NCBI RefSeq assembly: GCF_005221285.1
Contig: NZ_CP039886.1
Location: 1,798,001-1,862,000 of the forward strand
Source of the DNA: Neisseria flavescens
GTDB lineage: Bacteria > Pseudomonadota > Gammaproteobacteria > Burkholderiales > Neisseriaceae
DNA length: 64,000 nucleotides
Direction of reading: 5' to 3'
Positions within the stretch are counted from its first letter, which is position 1; every line of letters starts with the position of its first letter. The notes under the pieces are model-generated. The model saw only the letters and a list, made by a program, of their open reading frames with translations. It did no database searches and was not told where the DNA came from. Of the stretch, positions 17,501 to 25,841 are shown one piece after another. The translations under genes and the position numbers were made by a program.

Positions 17501-17535
17501 ATTTCCAAATCTTTTTCCTTAGTTCCTGAAACCAT
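14515..17535 (-). CDS. hsdR: type I restriction enzyme, endonuclease/translocase subunit
   Basis: The 1006-residue HsdR subunit pairs with HsdM and HsdS to translocate and cut unmethylated DNA. The N-terminal nuclease domain contains FVNGLPIITLELKN (PD-(D/E)XK core, near residue 165). The helicase motor has Walker A HSAGSGKSNS, VVTDRRLLDKQL, DEAH in IIDEAHSSQSG and FTATP; the C-terminal HsdR-type domain follows. It is the last gene of the operon. Base composition is more AT-rich than nearby core genes. No break is visible. Confidence 0.95.
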   Translation of the reverse strand: MVSGTKEKDLEIAIEKALTGTWRENMGNKLGEPKAEYLPRHHGFELAFSQDFDAQFAIDTRLFWQFLQTSQEAELSRFQQLNPNDWQRKILERLDRQIKKNGVLHLLKKGLDIDSAHFDLLYPVPLASSGEKVKQRFEQNLFSCMRQVPYSASSNETVDMVLFVNGLPIITLELKNHWTGQTAIDAQKQYRNRDLSQTLFHFGRCLAHFALDTEEAYMTTKLAGPATFFLPFNLGNNCGKGNPPNPNGHRTSYLWQEVFSKASLANIIQHFMRLDGSTKDPLEKRSLFFPRYHQLEVVRRLIADVSEQGVGKRYLIQHSAGSGKSNSITWLAYQLIEAYPRNEKAANGREADRPIFDSVIVVTDRRLLDKQLRDNIKDFSEVKNIVAPALSSAELRQSLEQGKKIIITTIQKFPFIVDGIADLGDKQFAVIIDEAHSSQSGSAHDNMNRAIGKTEDLDAEDVQDLILQAMQSRKMRGNASYFAFTATPKNSTLEKFGEKQADGKFKPFHLYSMKQAIEEGFILDVIANYTTYKSFYEITKSIEDNPEFDSKKAQSRLKAYVERSQQTIDTKAEIMLDHFIRQIFNRKKLKGKAKGMVVTQNIETAIRYFQALKRLLAERGNPFKIAIAFSGSKVVDGVEYTEAEMNGFAESETKEYFDQDEYRLLVVANKYLTGFDQPKLCAMYVDKKLSGVLCVQALSRLNRSANKLGKRTEDLFVLDFFNSVEDIQQAFEPFYTSTSLSQATDVNVLHDLKDRLDETGVYEQAEVNDFTDGYFANKDAQQLSSMIDVAVQRFDHELALEPTQKVDFKIKAKQFLKIYGQMASIINFENIAWEKLYWFLKFLVPKLKVQDPMDEFDEILDAVDLSSYGLARTKLNYSIKLDDEETELDPQNPNPRGTHGEDKEKDPIDEIIRVFNERWFQDWSATPDEQRVKFINITERIRNHKDFEQKYQNNPDVHTRELAFQAILRDVMSERHRDELELYKLFAKDAAFRTAWTQSLQRALAR

Positions 17536-17618
17536 TTTTCACCCTTTTGTGAATTTTTAAAATTTATTCATTACGCCCAAGTTGCACTGCCAATATTCAA
17601 AATCCATCGGATTTTTTG

Positions 17619-17627
17619 ACCGCACTT
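17619..17627 (-). repeat. Haemophilus-type uptake signal sequence (USS)
   Basis: On the minus strand the core AAGTGCGGT is followed by CAAAAAAT and then GATTTT at the expected spacing, the extended Hin-type USS of Pasteurellaceae. It lies between hsdS and hsdR and is foreign to Neisseria. Confidence 0.8.
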
Positions 17628-17635
17628 TTCACACC

Positions 17636-18928
17636 CTATACTCGCACCTTGCCGGTCACCACATCGTTAATCAACACACTTTTATATTCTTTCAGTTTTT
17701 CGATATGGGCTGTTTTTAATGCGATTGCTTGATCAATTTTGGCTACTTGTTTATCGAGGTAAATAGCAATTTTTTGTTGTTCCTTTAAATCTGGTAACGG
17801 AAGATAAAAATTTTTGATTGCTTGAAAATTTAGTCCCTCTCGCCCACCGCCTTGTTGAAAGAACCAGATTTGTTTTTGTCCAACCTCTGAAGCTAATAGC
17901 ATATTCAAAAAGATTGTATTAATTTTTTTATTTGGACGAATAATACAAACATGTTGGTTCACATTCATTTCTTCATTTGAATCCACATAAAAACAACGTC
18001 CTAAAGATCCCCCCGTAATATTTAAAAGAACATCTCCTTTACGCACCTTACTATTTTTCATTGAATTATGTGTAAATTCAGAAATTCTTGCTACATCATT
18101 TAAATCAATACGATCAAAGTGTATATTTTGACTGCGTAATAATGGTATGCCACCATCAATATAATTTGAACCACCTCCTAAAGGGGTAATTCCACTACCT
18201 ATTTTAGAAGTAACATGTTTGATTTTCTTTACGCTCCAATGCTCCGGCACTTGCCCTATCCATTCCACACCGGAATCTTTTAACGGCACATCAGGGTTTA
18301 AGCCTCGGGTTACGGCATTTTGAATCAGAATCTGCTTGTGCTCTTTCAACAGGGCAATCTGCTTTTCCGCCAAATCCACCGCCTGATCGATTTTAGCGGT
18401 TTTATCGTCTAGGAATTGCGCGATTTTTTGTTGTTCGGAGAGAGGAATATCAATAATAGGTAACCGTTTAAAGTCTAAAAAACTTAAATTCTGTCTAAGT
18501 CCAGAACCAAATTTATAAAGCACTTTAGTAATGTCTAAAGTATGAAGATAATAATGTAAAAATTTAGCGGAATGATTATTTATAACCTTTAAATTCAGAT
18601 AAGCACTCGTAATAATACCTTTATCTTTTGCTAACCCTGTTCGTAAACTGGTTTGATCGTTTTGCAAATCAGTACAACGAATAATAATATCGTTTGGTTC
18701 TACAATCTGATAGGTTTCAAATGATTCAGGAACAAGGCCAACTAATTTTTCCTCAGGTTTTATGATTATTTGACCATAACTCAATGAAAGAACAGTTTTT
18801 TCTTTCATCCCTTTATTATCACGTTTATTTTCTCTGAATACATTCATTCCTATAGTTAATTCCCACTGACTCGGTATTTTCCCCAGCCATTCCACGCCCG
18901 AATCTTTGTAACTCTCGTATCGTCTCAT
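17636..18928 (-). CDS. hsdS: type I restriction enzyme, specificity subunit
   Basis: HsdS recognises the bipartite DNA target for the type I complex. The 430-residue protein has two target-recognition domains, each opened by a matching segment (KDSGVEWLGKIPSQW near residue 8 and KDSGVEWIGQVPEHW near 215). Each is followed by a coiled conserved region (EQQKIAQFLDDKTAKIDQA and EQQKIAIYLDKQVAKIDQA). I chose the ATG at 18928 because AAGGA is better placed for it than for the TTG six bases upstream. Full length, so specificity should be intact; the target cannot be read by eye. Confidence 0.94.
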   Translation of the reverse strand: MRRYESYKDSGVEWLGKIPSQWELTIGMNVFRENKRDNKGMKEKTVLSLSYGQIIIKPEEKLVGLVPESFETYQIVEPNDIIIRCTDLQNDQTSLRTGLAKDKGIITSAYLNLKVINNHSAKFLHYYLHTLDITKVLYKFGSGLRQNLSFLDFKRLPIIDIPLSEQQKIAQFLDDKTAKIDQAVDLAEKQIALLKEHKQILIQNAVTRGLNPDVPLKDSGVEWIGQVPEHWSVKKIKHVTSKIGSGITPLGGGSNYIDGGIPLLRSQNIHFDRIDLNDVARISEFTHNSMKNSKVRKGDVLLNITGGSLGRCFYVDSNEEMNVNQHVCIIRPNKKINTIFLNMLLASEVGQKQIWFFQQGGGREGLNFQAIKNFYLPLPDLKEQQKIAIYLDKQVAKIDQAIALKTAHIEKLKEYKSVLINDVVTGKVRV

Positions 18929-18951
18929 TTGCAAAAAATCCTTAAAATCTG

Positions 18952-18960
18952 ACCGCTTGT
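18952..18960 (-). repeat. Actinobacillus-type uptake signal sequence (USS)
   Basis: On the minus strand the core is ACAAGCGGT followed by CAGATTTT, the Apl-type USS of Pasteurellaceae. It lies just upstream of hsdS. With the Hin-type USS at 17619 it points to a pasteurellacean source for the operon. Confidence 0.7.
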
Positions 18961-18979
18961 ATAGGGTGCATAGCTTTAA

Positions 18980-19984
18980 CTACCGTTTATCTTTTAACTG
19001 TTTGATTTCTTTTTGACAATTTTCTAATATTTTTAAATCTTCGTTATCTGCTTGGCGTTGTTTTTCTTGTTTTCGTGCTTGGTCAAATAATGCGTATTGT
19101 TCATAGGTAAAGGCTTCCATTTGTTTTTGGGTTCGCTTGCCATTGCCTTGTAAAACGGGAAATCCGTTAAATTCGATCAAATTATCTACGTTGTTTCGCC
19201 AGAATGACAAAGTTAAATCTTGATTATTTTTAACCCGCAACTCTGCGCTTTCTAAGAAAATCATGACTAATCGGTTCAGGGAATCTAACTCATCATTTGA
19301 TAAATAATTTTTAGCAATCACAATATCGCCTTTGCGTACAATTGTGCCTTTCCATGTGGTTAAGCCCATATTGGGTAAGGTAGCGTCGGCACGTTTGCAA
19401 ATTAATTCGGCTGCGGTTTGTTTGGTGATGGCGTAAATCAATTTATTTTGCGTCTCAGCGAAAAACATTTGGGTATTTTTATCTGTTTTATCGTAATCGC
19501 TTGATAGACTAAATAATTCTCGCACTTTTTGATAAAAACGCATTTCACTGGCACGAATCTCACGGATTTGTTCCAGTAATTCATCAAAATAATCTAAACG
19601 ACCTTGAGGATTTTTTAATCGTTCTTTATCAACTAAAAAACCTTTTTCTAAATAATTGCGAAGTTGTGTATTCGCCCAACGTCGAAATTGTACGCCGCGC
19701 GGACTGCGAACTCTAAATCCTACGGCTAAAATCATGTCAAGCGAGTAATGTTTCACTTGATATTCTTTGCCGTCTTGGGCAGTTATTAAATAATCCTTAA
19801 TAACTGAATTTTCATCTAACTCTTTGTCTTTTAATATGTTTTTTATATGAGTGGTTATATTTGGTACAGAGGTGTCAAAAAGTTCTGCCAACTGATTTTG
19901 TGTAAGCCACGCTTCGTTTTCCATCACTAATAACGCAACATTGGCTTTGCCGTCATCAGTGTTATAAATAATTAAATCACTCAT
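18980..19984 (-). CDS. rhuM: RhuM-family protein within the hsd operon
   Basis: The 334-residue protein matches the RhuM (virulence RhuM) family. The N-terminal half has WLTQNQLAELFDTSVPNITTHI, which looks like a helix-turn-helix, followed by VKHYSLDMILAVGFRVRSPRGVQFRRWA near residue 80. The C-terminal half has the family's ETQNKLIYAITKQTAAELI segment. RhuM genes often lie within restriction operons and genomic islands, but their biochemical role is unsettled. It overlaps the end of hsdM by eight bases, so it is translated with the operon. Confidence 0.9.
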   Translation of the reverse strand: MSDLIIYNTDDGKANVALLVMENEAWLTQNQLAELFDTSVPNITTHIKNILKDKELDENSVIKDYLITAQDGKEYQVKHYSLDMILAVGFRVRSPRGVQFRRWANTQLRNYLEKGFLVDKERLKNPQGRLDYFDELLEQIREIRASEMRFYQKVRELFSLSSDYDKTDKNTQMFFAETQNKLIYAITKQTAAELICKRADATLPNMGLTTWKGTIVRKGDIVIAKNYLSNDELDSLNRLVMIFLESAELRVKNNQDLTLSFWRNNVDNLIEFNGFPVLQGNGKRTQKQMEAFTYEQYALFDQARKQEKQRQADNEDLKILENCQKEIKQLKDKR

Positions 19985-22358
19985 CGATTTCCCCTAAAAT
20001 CTCACTAATCAAGCCGTCAGCCTGTTTTTCTAACGCCAAAATATCTTGGGCCACTTCTGCAAGGCTGCGCAATGGTTTGTGGCGGTAAAAATATTTATTA
20101 AAGCTGATTTCATAGCCGATTTTCACACTTTCCATATTCAGCCATGCTTCGCTGATGTGCGGCTGCACTTCGGCTTTGAAATAATCGTGGATATTTTGTT
20201 TAAGCGGTATGGATTCGCTGTCGCGCAAGTCGCTGCTTGTTTCGTATTGGAGATATTCGCCTGCTTTGCCGGTGGCGTAATAGCCAAAGTCTGCCAGCTC
20301 GTCGGCTTGGCATTGGTAGCGTTGGCAAAGGGCGTCTAATTCGTTTGGTTTGAGCTTAAGCGTTTTGGCAATGACTTTGGCGGCACTTTCGTTGTACCAG
20401 CTTACGGCATTGAAAATGGCCTTTTTCTCTGTGGCAGAGAGGGAGATTTTTTCGGCTTTCAGACGGCCTTCCACGGCTTGTTTGAATTGGTTGAAATCGT
20501 CAAATTGGGTTGAGCCGAAATGTTCGAGTAAGGTTGAGGCCGTCTGAAAAAGTGCAGCGGCTTTTTCCCACGTTTTGACATCCAACAGCTTAGCCTTATT
20601 TTTATTGTTTAAGGCAATGCCCTGCGCTTCACACCAAGCGCTGATTTCTGGCTCTGTTTTGGCTAAATATTCGGCGTTGTAAATTTGTTCGCCATGTTGC
20701 TGATAAAGATATTGCATCGGCTCAAACAGGGCTTTGTCAAAACGTAAAGACGCAATATTTTGGGCGGTAAATTGTGCAGAACGACGATCCGGGCGTTCGA
20801 TGGTGACTTTGTAATAGCCGAAATCTTGATTGTCAAAAATCTGCGAAGCTAAGCCGACCGCTTCATTTTGTCCGTCGGTTTCGCGTGCTTTAGCGCTGAA
20901 ATCAAGATAGTTTTGGGTAATTTCGGCAATATGTTCCGGCGCAAATTCGCAGTTTTTTTCGCCTAGTTTTTTACGCAGCTTACGGAATAAGAGGCTGGCA
21001 TCAATCAGCTGTACTTTGCCTTTGCGCGCTTCGGGTTTGTTGTTGGACAGCAGCCAAATGTAGGTGGTAATGTCTGTATTGTAGAATAGCTTGTTGGGCA
21101 GCTGTACGATGGCCTCCAGCAAATCGTTCTCAATGATATGGCGACGGATATTGCTCTCCCCCGAACCTGCATCGCCGGTAAAAAGGCTTGAGCCGTTGTG
21201 CACGGAGGCCACTCGGCTGCCGATTTTGTTGTCATTCGGCGATTTCATTTTGCTGACCATTTCCATTAGGAATAATAGCTGTCCATCACTAGCACTCGGG
21301 GTGGCATTAAGAGTTTCTTCATTGCCCCAGTAGTCAGGCAGGGAGACTTTGAAGCGGCTGTCGATAACCTCTTTGCCATCTTTAATATATGCTTGGTCAT
21401 TGCTCCAGTTTTTGCCGTATGGCGGATTGGAAAGCATGAAGTCAAAGTGTTCGCCTTGGAAGCTGTCGGTGGCAAGGGTGGAGCCGACTTTGATGTTTTC
21501 GGGATTATCGCCTTTAATCATCATGTCGGATTTGCAGATGGCGTAAGTTTCGTCGTTGATTTCTTTACCGAATAAGAAAATTGAGCGCTCAACTTGCGAT
21601 TCTGGCAGCGGATATTTTTGTTCAATAAAGTTTTGTGATTCGGTCAGCATACCGCCGCTGCCGCAAGCCGGGTCGTAAATCGTAATAGCCGCCGGGATTT
21701 GGTTTTTGAGCGGATCAAAGACCAAATGCGTCATCAACTCAATCACTTCGCGTGGCGTAAAGTGTTCGCCGGCTTCTTCGTTGTTTTCTTCGTTAAATTT
21801 ACGGATCAGTTCTTCAAATACATAGCCCATGCCCAGATTGCTCAAGGCGGGCAATTTGTTGCCATCCGGGTCTTGTTGCTCTTTAGGGGTAAGATTGATG
21901 TAAGGGGAGACAAATTTTTCCAACACACTCAGCAAAACATTTTTATGGGACATATGGCGGATTTGTTCACGCAGCTTGAAGCAGTTGATAATTTCCTGCA
22001 CGTTGGCACTAAAACCATCAAGATATTCTTCAAAATTAGCCAGCATATACTGCGGCGTATTGCTGGCGGTTTGATAGAGGGATTTTAATGTCCATTTTGA
22101 GGTGTTATAAAAAACATGGCCGGTAATTTTTTTAAGGGGAAGGTCATCCAATTCGGTAAAGGCCAATTCTTCTTTTTGAAAGCGTACTTCTTCCAATACC
22201 GCTTCTTTGCTTGGCTCAAGTAAGGTATCCAAACGGCGAAGCACAAACATCGGCAAGATCACATCACGATATTTACCGCGCACATAGACATCGCGCAGAC
22301 AATCGTCTGCAATGCTCCAGATAAAAGAAACCAGCTTGTTATGAACTGAATGATCCAT
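19977..22358 (-). CDS. hsdM: type I restriction enzyme, DNA methyltransferase subunit
   Basis: HsdM methylates adenine in the target and forms the core of the type I enzyme. The protein of about 793 residues has the N-terminal HsdM helical domain, the SAM-binding motif DPACGSGGM (near residue 230) and the catalytic NPPYG (near 312). A long C-terminal extension makes it larger than classical HsdM of about 500 residues, as in a common HsdM subclass. I chose the ATG at 22358; a GTG four codons upstream is an alternative. Two AG-DUS occur in the 3' half (about 20457-20468 and 20539-20550). Confidence 0.94.
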   Translation of the reverse strand: MDHSVHNKLVSFIWSIADDCLRDVYVRGKYRDVILPMFVLRRLDTLLEPSKEAVLEEVRFQKEELAFTELDDLPLKKITGHVFYNTSKWTLKSLYQTASNTPQYMLANFEEYLDGFSANVQEIINCFKLREQIRHMSHKNVLLSVLEKFVSPYINLTPKEQQDPDGNKLPALSNLGMGYVFEELIRKFNEENNEEAGEHFTPREVIELMTHLVFDPLKNQIPAAITIYDPACGSGGMLTESQNFIEQKYPLPESQVERSIFLFGKEINDETYAICKSDMMIKGDNPENIKVGSTLATDSFQGEHFDFMLSNPPYGKNWSNDQAYIKDGKEVIDSRFKVSLPDYWGNEETLNATPSASDGQLLFLMEMVSKMKSPNDNKIGSRVASVHNGSSLFTGDAGSGESNIRRHIIENDLLEAIVQLPNKLFYNTDITTYIWLLSNNKPEARKGKVQLIDASLLFRKLRKKLGEKNCEFAPEHIAEITQNYLDFSAKARETDGQNEAVGLASQIFDNQDFGYYKVTIERPDRRSAQFTAQNIASLRFDKALFEPMQYLYQQHGEQIYNAEYLAKTEPEISAWCEAQGIALNNKNKAKLLDVKTWEKAAALFQTASTLLEHFGSTQFDDFNQFKQAVEGRLKAEKISLSATEKKAIFNAVSWYNESAAKVIAKTLKLKPNELDALCQRYQCQADELADFGYYATGKAGEYLQYETSSDLRDSESIPLKQNIHDYFKAEVQPHISEAWLNMESVKIGYEISFNKYFYRHKPLRSLAEVAQDILALEKQADGLISEILGEIDE

Positions 22359-22488
22359 ATTTATTCCCACTTAATATTACGAAATTATTCTGGGTATTGT
22401 TGCCTATTTTGAATAAGGATTCAATTAGAAACATTGCTTATCTTTGTTTGTATTTCTACTTTTTGGGGAATACGCCGATAAACTCAAA

Positions 22489-22523
22489 AGGCCGTCTGAA
22501 ACCCAACCGTTCAGACGGCCTTT
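22489..22523. repeat. DUS-pair, right copy of 35-bp direct repeat
   Basis: Identical to 14476-14510. Together the two copies bracket the hsd operon. The rest of the gene-free stretch 22371-22699 holds two more DUS (an AT type at about 22638 and an AG-like one at about 22667) and presumably the ftsE promoter. I see no gene in it. Confidence 0.9.
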
Positions 22524-22699
22524 TTTCAAACCATATTGCTTTGTGTTGCAAACCGGCAGTGTATCCACAGGCAGAACCGGGGTTTCACTATCAAAAAGCA
22601 GCCGAAATATTTATAATCTGTGAATATCCCTATTTTTCAGACGGCATGTTGCCCTATCGATGACGCCGGCCGTCTGAATCCCTATTTTCAGGAAAACCC

Positions 22700-23350
22700 A
22701 TGATCCGTTTCGAACAAGTTTCCAAAACCTATCCCGGCGGTTTCGAAGCCCTGAAAAATGTCAGTTTCCAGATTAACAAAGGTGAGATGATTTTTATTGC
22801 CGGCCATTCGGGTTCGGGCAAATCCACCATTTTGAAGCTGATTTCAGGCATTACCAAGCCCACCAAAGGCAAGGTTTGGTTCAACAATCAAGACCTCGGC
22901 ACCTTGAGCGACAATCAGATCGGCTTTATGCGCCAACATATCGGCATTGTCTTCCAAGACCACAAAATCCTCTACGACCGCAATGTCTTGCAAAACGTTA
23001 TCCTGCCTTTGCGGATTAGTGGCTACCAGCCGCGCAAAGCTGAAGAGCGCGCGCGTATTGCGATTGAGAAAGTCGGCTTGAAAGGCCGAGAAAACGATAT
23101 GCCCATCACTTTGTCCGGCGGCGAACAACAACGTTTGTGCATCGCGCGCGCAGTGGTTCACCAACCCAGCCTGCTGATTGCCGACGAGCCGTCCGCCAGC
23201 CTCGACCGCGCCTATGCGCTGGATATTATGGAATTGTTCAAAACCTTCCATGAAGCAGGCACGACTGTGATCGTTGCGGCGCACGATGAAACGCTGATGG
23301 CGGATTACGGCCACCGCGTCTTGCGCCTGCAGAAAGGACGTCTCGCATGA
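22700..23350 (+). CDS. ftsE: cell division ATP-binding protein FtsE
   Basis: FtsE is the cytoplasmic ATPase of the FtsEX complex, which links the divisome to periplasmic peptidoglycan hydrolase activation. The 216-residue ABC domain shows Walker A GHSGSGKST (about residues 35-43), the signature LSGGEQQR and Walker B LLIADEPSASLD, followed by the H-loop VAAHD. The stop overlaps the ftsX start (ATGA-type, 23347-23350). AGGA precedes the ATG. Confidence 0.96.
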   Translation: MIRFEQVSKTYPGGFEALKNVSFQINKGEMIFIAGHSGSGKSTILKLISGITKPTKGKVWFNNQDLGTLSDNQIGFMRQHIGIVFQDHKILYDRNVLQNVILPLRISGYQPRKAEERARIAIEKVGLKGRENDMPITLSGGEQQRLCIARAVVHQPSLLIADEPSASLDRAYALDIMELFKTFHEAGTTVIVAAHDETLMADYGHRVLRLQKGRLA

Positions 23351-24264
23351 GTATGATTCATTACATCTCGTTACACGTCGAATCGGCACGCGCCGCGCTC
23401 AAAGAGCTTTTGCGCCAACCCATCGGCACGCTGCTGACCCTGCTCATGCTTGCCGTTGCCATGACCTTGCCGCTGTTTATGTATTTGGGTATCCAAAGCG
23501 GACAAAGCGTATTGGGCAAACTCAACGAGTCGCCGCAGATTACGGTTTATATGGACACCGATGCGGCAGGTTCTGATGCCGATACGGTGAAAAACCTGCT
23601 CCAACGCGACAGCCGTATCGATAAAGTCCGCTTTATCAGCAAGCAGGAAGGTTTGGAAGAATTGCAGACCAATCTCGACCAAAACCTCGTTTCCATGCTC
23701 GATGGCAACCCGTTGCCCGACGTCTTTATCGTTACACCCGACCCTGCCACTTCTCCGGATCAGATGCAGGCCATCTATAAAGACATTACCAAACTGCCGC
23801 GCGTCGAATCGGCAACTATGGATACCGAATGGGTACAAACCCTTTATCGTATTAACGAATTTATCCGCAAGATTTTGTGGTTCCTCTCACTGACTTTGGG
23901 CATGGCCTTTGTCTTGGTGGCACACAACACCATCCGCCTGCAAATCCTCAGCCGCAAGGAAGAGTTGGAAATCACCAAGCTGTTGGGTGCGCCCGCTTCC
24001 TTCATCCGCCGGCCTTTCCTTTATCAGGCAATGTGGCAGAGTATTTTCTCCGCCGCCGTCAGCCTGGGGTTGTCGGCTTGGCTGCTGGCCGAAGTACGGC
24101 CGCTGGTGGACGCGATTTTCAAACCCTACGGCCTGAACATCGGCTGGCGTTTCTTCACATTTAGCGAAGTGTCGCTGGTATTCGGCTTCGTCATCGCGCT
24201 GGGCATATTCGGCGCATGGCTGGCCACCACGCAACACCTCTTAGGCTTCAAAGCCAAAAAATAA
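23347..24264 (+). CDS. ftsX: cell division permease-like protein FtsX
   Basis: FtsX is the membrane partner of FtsE. The 305-residue protein has a first membrane helix near residues 24-45, a periplasmic domain (NESPQITVYMDTDA through PRVESATMDTEWVQ) and three C-terminal helices (from about residue 178), the standard FtsX topology. It overlaps ftsE by four bases, so the two are co-translated, and a DUS-pair terminator follows. Confidence 0.95.
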   Translation: MSMIHYISLHVESARAALKELLRQPIGTLLTLLMLAVAMTLPLFMYLGIQSGQSVLGKLNESPQITVYMDTDAAGSDADTVKNLLQRDSRIDKVRFISKQEGLEELQTNLDQNLVSMLDGNPLPDVFIVTPDPATSPDQMQAIYKDITKLPRVESATMDTEWVQTLYRINEFIRKILWFLSLTLGMAFVLVAHNTIRLQILSRKEELEITKLLGAPASFIRRPFLYQAMWQSIFSAAVSLGLSAWLLAEVRPLVDAIFKPYGLNIGWRFFTFSEVSLVFGFVIALGIFGAWLATTQHLLGFKAKK

Positions 24265-24275
24265 GCCTTGGCAAA

Positions 24276-24304
24276 CAGGCCGTCTGAACCATTCAGACGG
24301 CCTG
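24276..24304. terminator. DUS-pair terminator after ftsX
   Basis: Arms CAGGCCGTCTGAA (24276-24288) and TTCAGACGGCCTG (24292-24304). The T-run is poor, so it may be weak as a terminator. Confidence 0.7.
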
Positions 24305-24460
24305 AAATCTTATCCTTTCGCAACTTAAACAAACCTTGTGAAAATTTAATACTGCCAAATCTAACAGCAAGGGCATAATCCCTTATAATTGATGGTTTAT
24401 TATCCATCTCATTTCATTTGTACGGCATAAACCGTGCAGACAAATAACGAAAGACATCCT

Positions 24461-25714
24461 GTGGACAAACTCAAAATCTCTGCCAACGGCCCCCTCAACG
24501 GCGAAATCATCGTATCCGGCGCAAAAAACGCCGCCCTGCCGCTGATGTGTGCCGGTCTGCTGACTTCCGGCACTTTACGCTTGAAAAACGTACCCATGCT
24601 CGCCGACGTCAAAACCACCCAAAAACTGCTGCAAGGCATGGGCGCACGCGTTTTGACCGACAACATCTCCGAATTTGAAATCAACGGCGGCACCGTCAAC
24701 AACACCTGCGCACCTTACGAGCTGGTAAAAACCATGCGCGCGTCCATCTTGGTTTTGGGCCCGACCCTCGCCCGCTTCGGCGAAGCCCAAGTCAGCCTGC
24801 CCGGCGGTTGCGCCATCGGTTCGCGTCCGGTTGACCAACACCTCAAAGGCCTCGAAACCATGGGTGCGGAAATCACCATCGAACACGGTTACGTCAAAGC
24901 CAAAGGCCGTCTGAAAGGCACGCGCGTCACCATGGACGTCGTAACCGTCGGCGGTACCGAAAACCTGCTGATGGCGGCCACGCTCGCCGAAGGCACCACC
25001 ATCCTCGAAAACTGCGCCATCGAGCCCGAAGTCGTCGATTTGGCCGAATGCCTCGTTAAAATGGGCGCAAAAATCAGCGGCATCGGTACAGCAACCATGA
25101 CCATCGAAGGCGTAAAAGAGCTGCACGGCTGCGAACACAGCGTCGTTCCCGACCGTATCGAAGCCGGCACCTTCCTCTGCGCCGTCGCCATGACCGGCGG
25201 CAAAGTCGTCCTGCGCAATGCCGCCCCAAAAACCATGGAAGTCGTATTGGACAAACTGACCGAAGCCGGCGCCATCATCGAAGCTGGCGACAACTGGATT
25301 TCCATCGACATGCAACAACGCCCCAAAGCCGTGGACATCCGTACCGTCGTCCACCCGGGCTTCCCAACCGACATGCAGGCGCAGTTTATGGCCATGAACG
25401 CCATTGCTGAAGGCAGCAGCCGCGTGGTGGAAACCATTTTTGAAAACCGCTTCATGCACGTTCCCGAACTCAACCGCATGGGCGCAGACATCACCACCGA
25501 AGGCAACACCGCCTACATCAAAGGCGTGGAAAAACTCTCCGGTGCCGTCGTGATGGCAACCGACCTGCGCGCCTCCGCCAGCCTCGTTATGGCAGGTTTG
25601 GTCGCAGAAGGCGAAACCATCGTCGAACGCATCTACCACCTTAACCGCGGCTATGAATACATCGAGAAAAAACTCGGCGGCGTAGGCGCAAAAATCGAAC
25701 GCGTACGCGGTTAA
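24461..25714 (+). CDS. murA: UDP-N-acetylglucosamine 1-carboxyvinyltransferase
   Basis: MurA transfers enolpyruvate from PEP to UDP-GlcNAc, the first committed step of peptidoglycan synthesis. The EPSP-synthase fold is clear; the catalytic Cys lies in LPGGCAIGSRPVDQH (about residue 116), which also carries fosfomycin sensitivity. I chose the GTG at 24461, giving MDKLKISANGPL as in other neisserial MurA (417 residues); another in-frame GTG lies nine codons upstream. It stands alone between two DUS-pair terminators. Confidence 0.94.
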   Translation: MDKLKISANGPLNGEIIVSGAKNAALPLMCAGLLTSGTLRLKNVPMLADVKTTQKLLQGMGARVLTDNISEFEINGGTVNNTCAPYELVKTMRASILVLGPTLARFGEAQVSLPGGCAIGSRPVDQHLKGLETMGAEITIEHGYVKAKGRLKGTRVTMDVVTVGGTENLLMAATLAEGTTILENCAIEPEVVDLAECLVKMGAKISGIGTATMTIEGVKELHGCEHSVVPDRIEAGTFLCAVAMTGGKVVLRNAAPKTMEVVLDKLTEAGAIIEAGDNWISIDMQQRPKAVDIRTVVHPGFPTDMQAQFMAMNAIAEGSSRVVETIFENRFMHVPELNRMGADITTEGNTAYIKGVEKLSGAVVMATDLRASASLVMAGLVAEGETIVERIYHLNRGYEYIEKKLGGVGAKIERVRG

Positions 25715-25736
25715 TCCCATACGCAGCCGATAAATA

Positions 25737-25780
25737 AAAGGCCGTCTGAAATACCGGCAATCGGGTTTCAGACGGCCTTT
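25737..25780. terminator. DUS-pair terminator after murA
   Basis: Arms AAAGGCCGTCTGAAA (25737-25751) and TTTCAGACGGCCTTT (25766-25780), just upstream of metG. Confidence 0.85.
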
Positions 25781-25841
25781 ACGTATTGTTTTGCGGTATA
25801 ATTCCCGACATCTTTATCCATTGTTTTTAAAAGCACAAACC

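Noticed and set aside
24575..25720. Long open frame (381 codons) on the minus strand opposite murA
   Set aside because: It is the complement of a clear murA gene. Its product is a composition shadow rich in Phe, Gly, His and Asp with no recognisable domain. Similar shadows lie opposite fabF, metG, gnd and asd.
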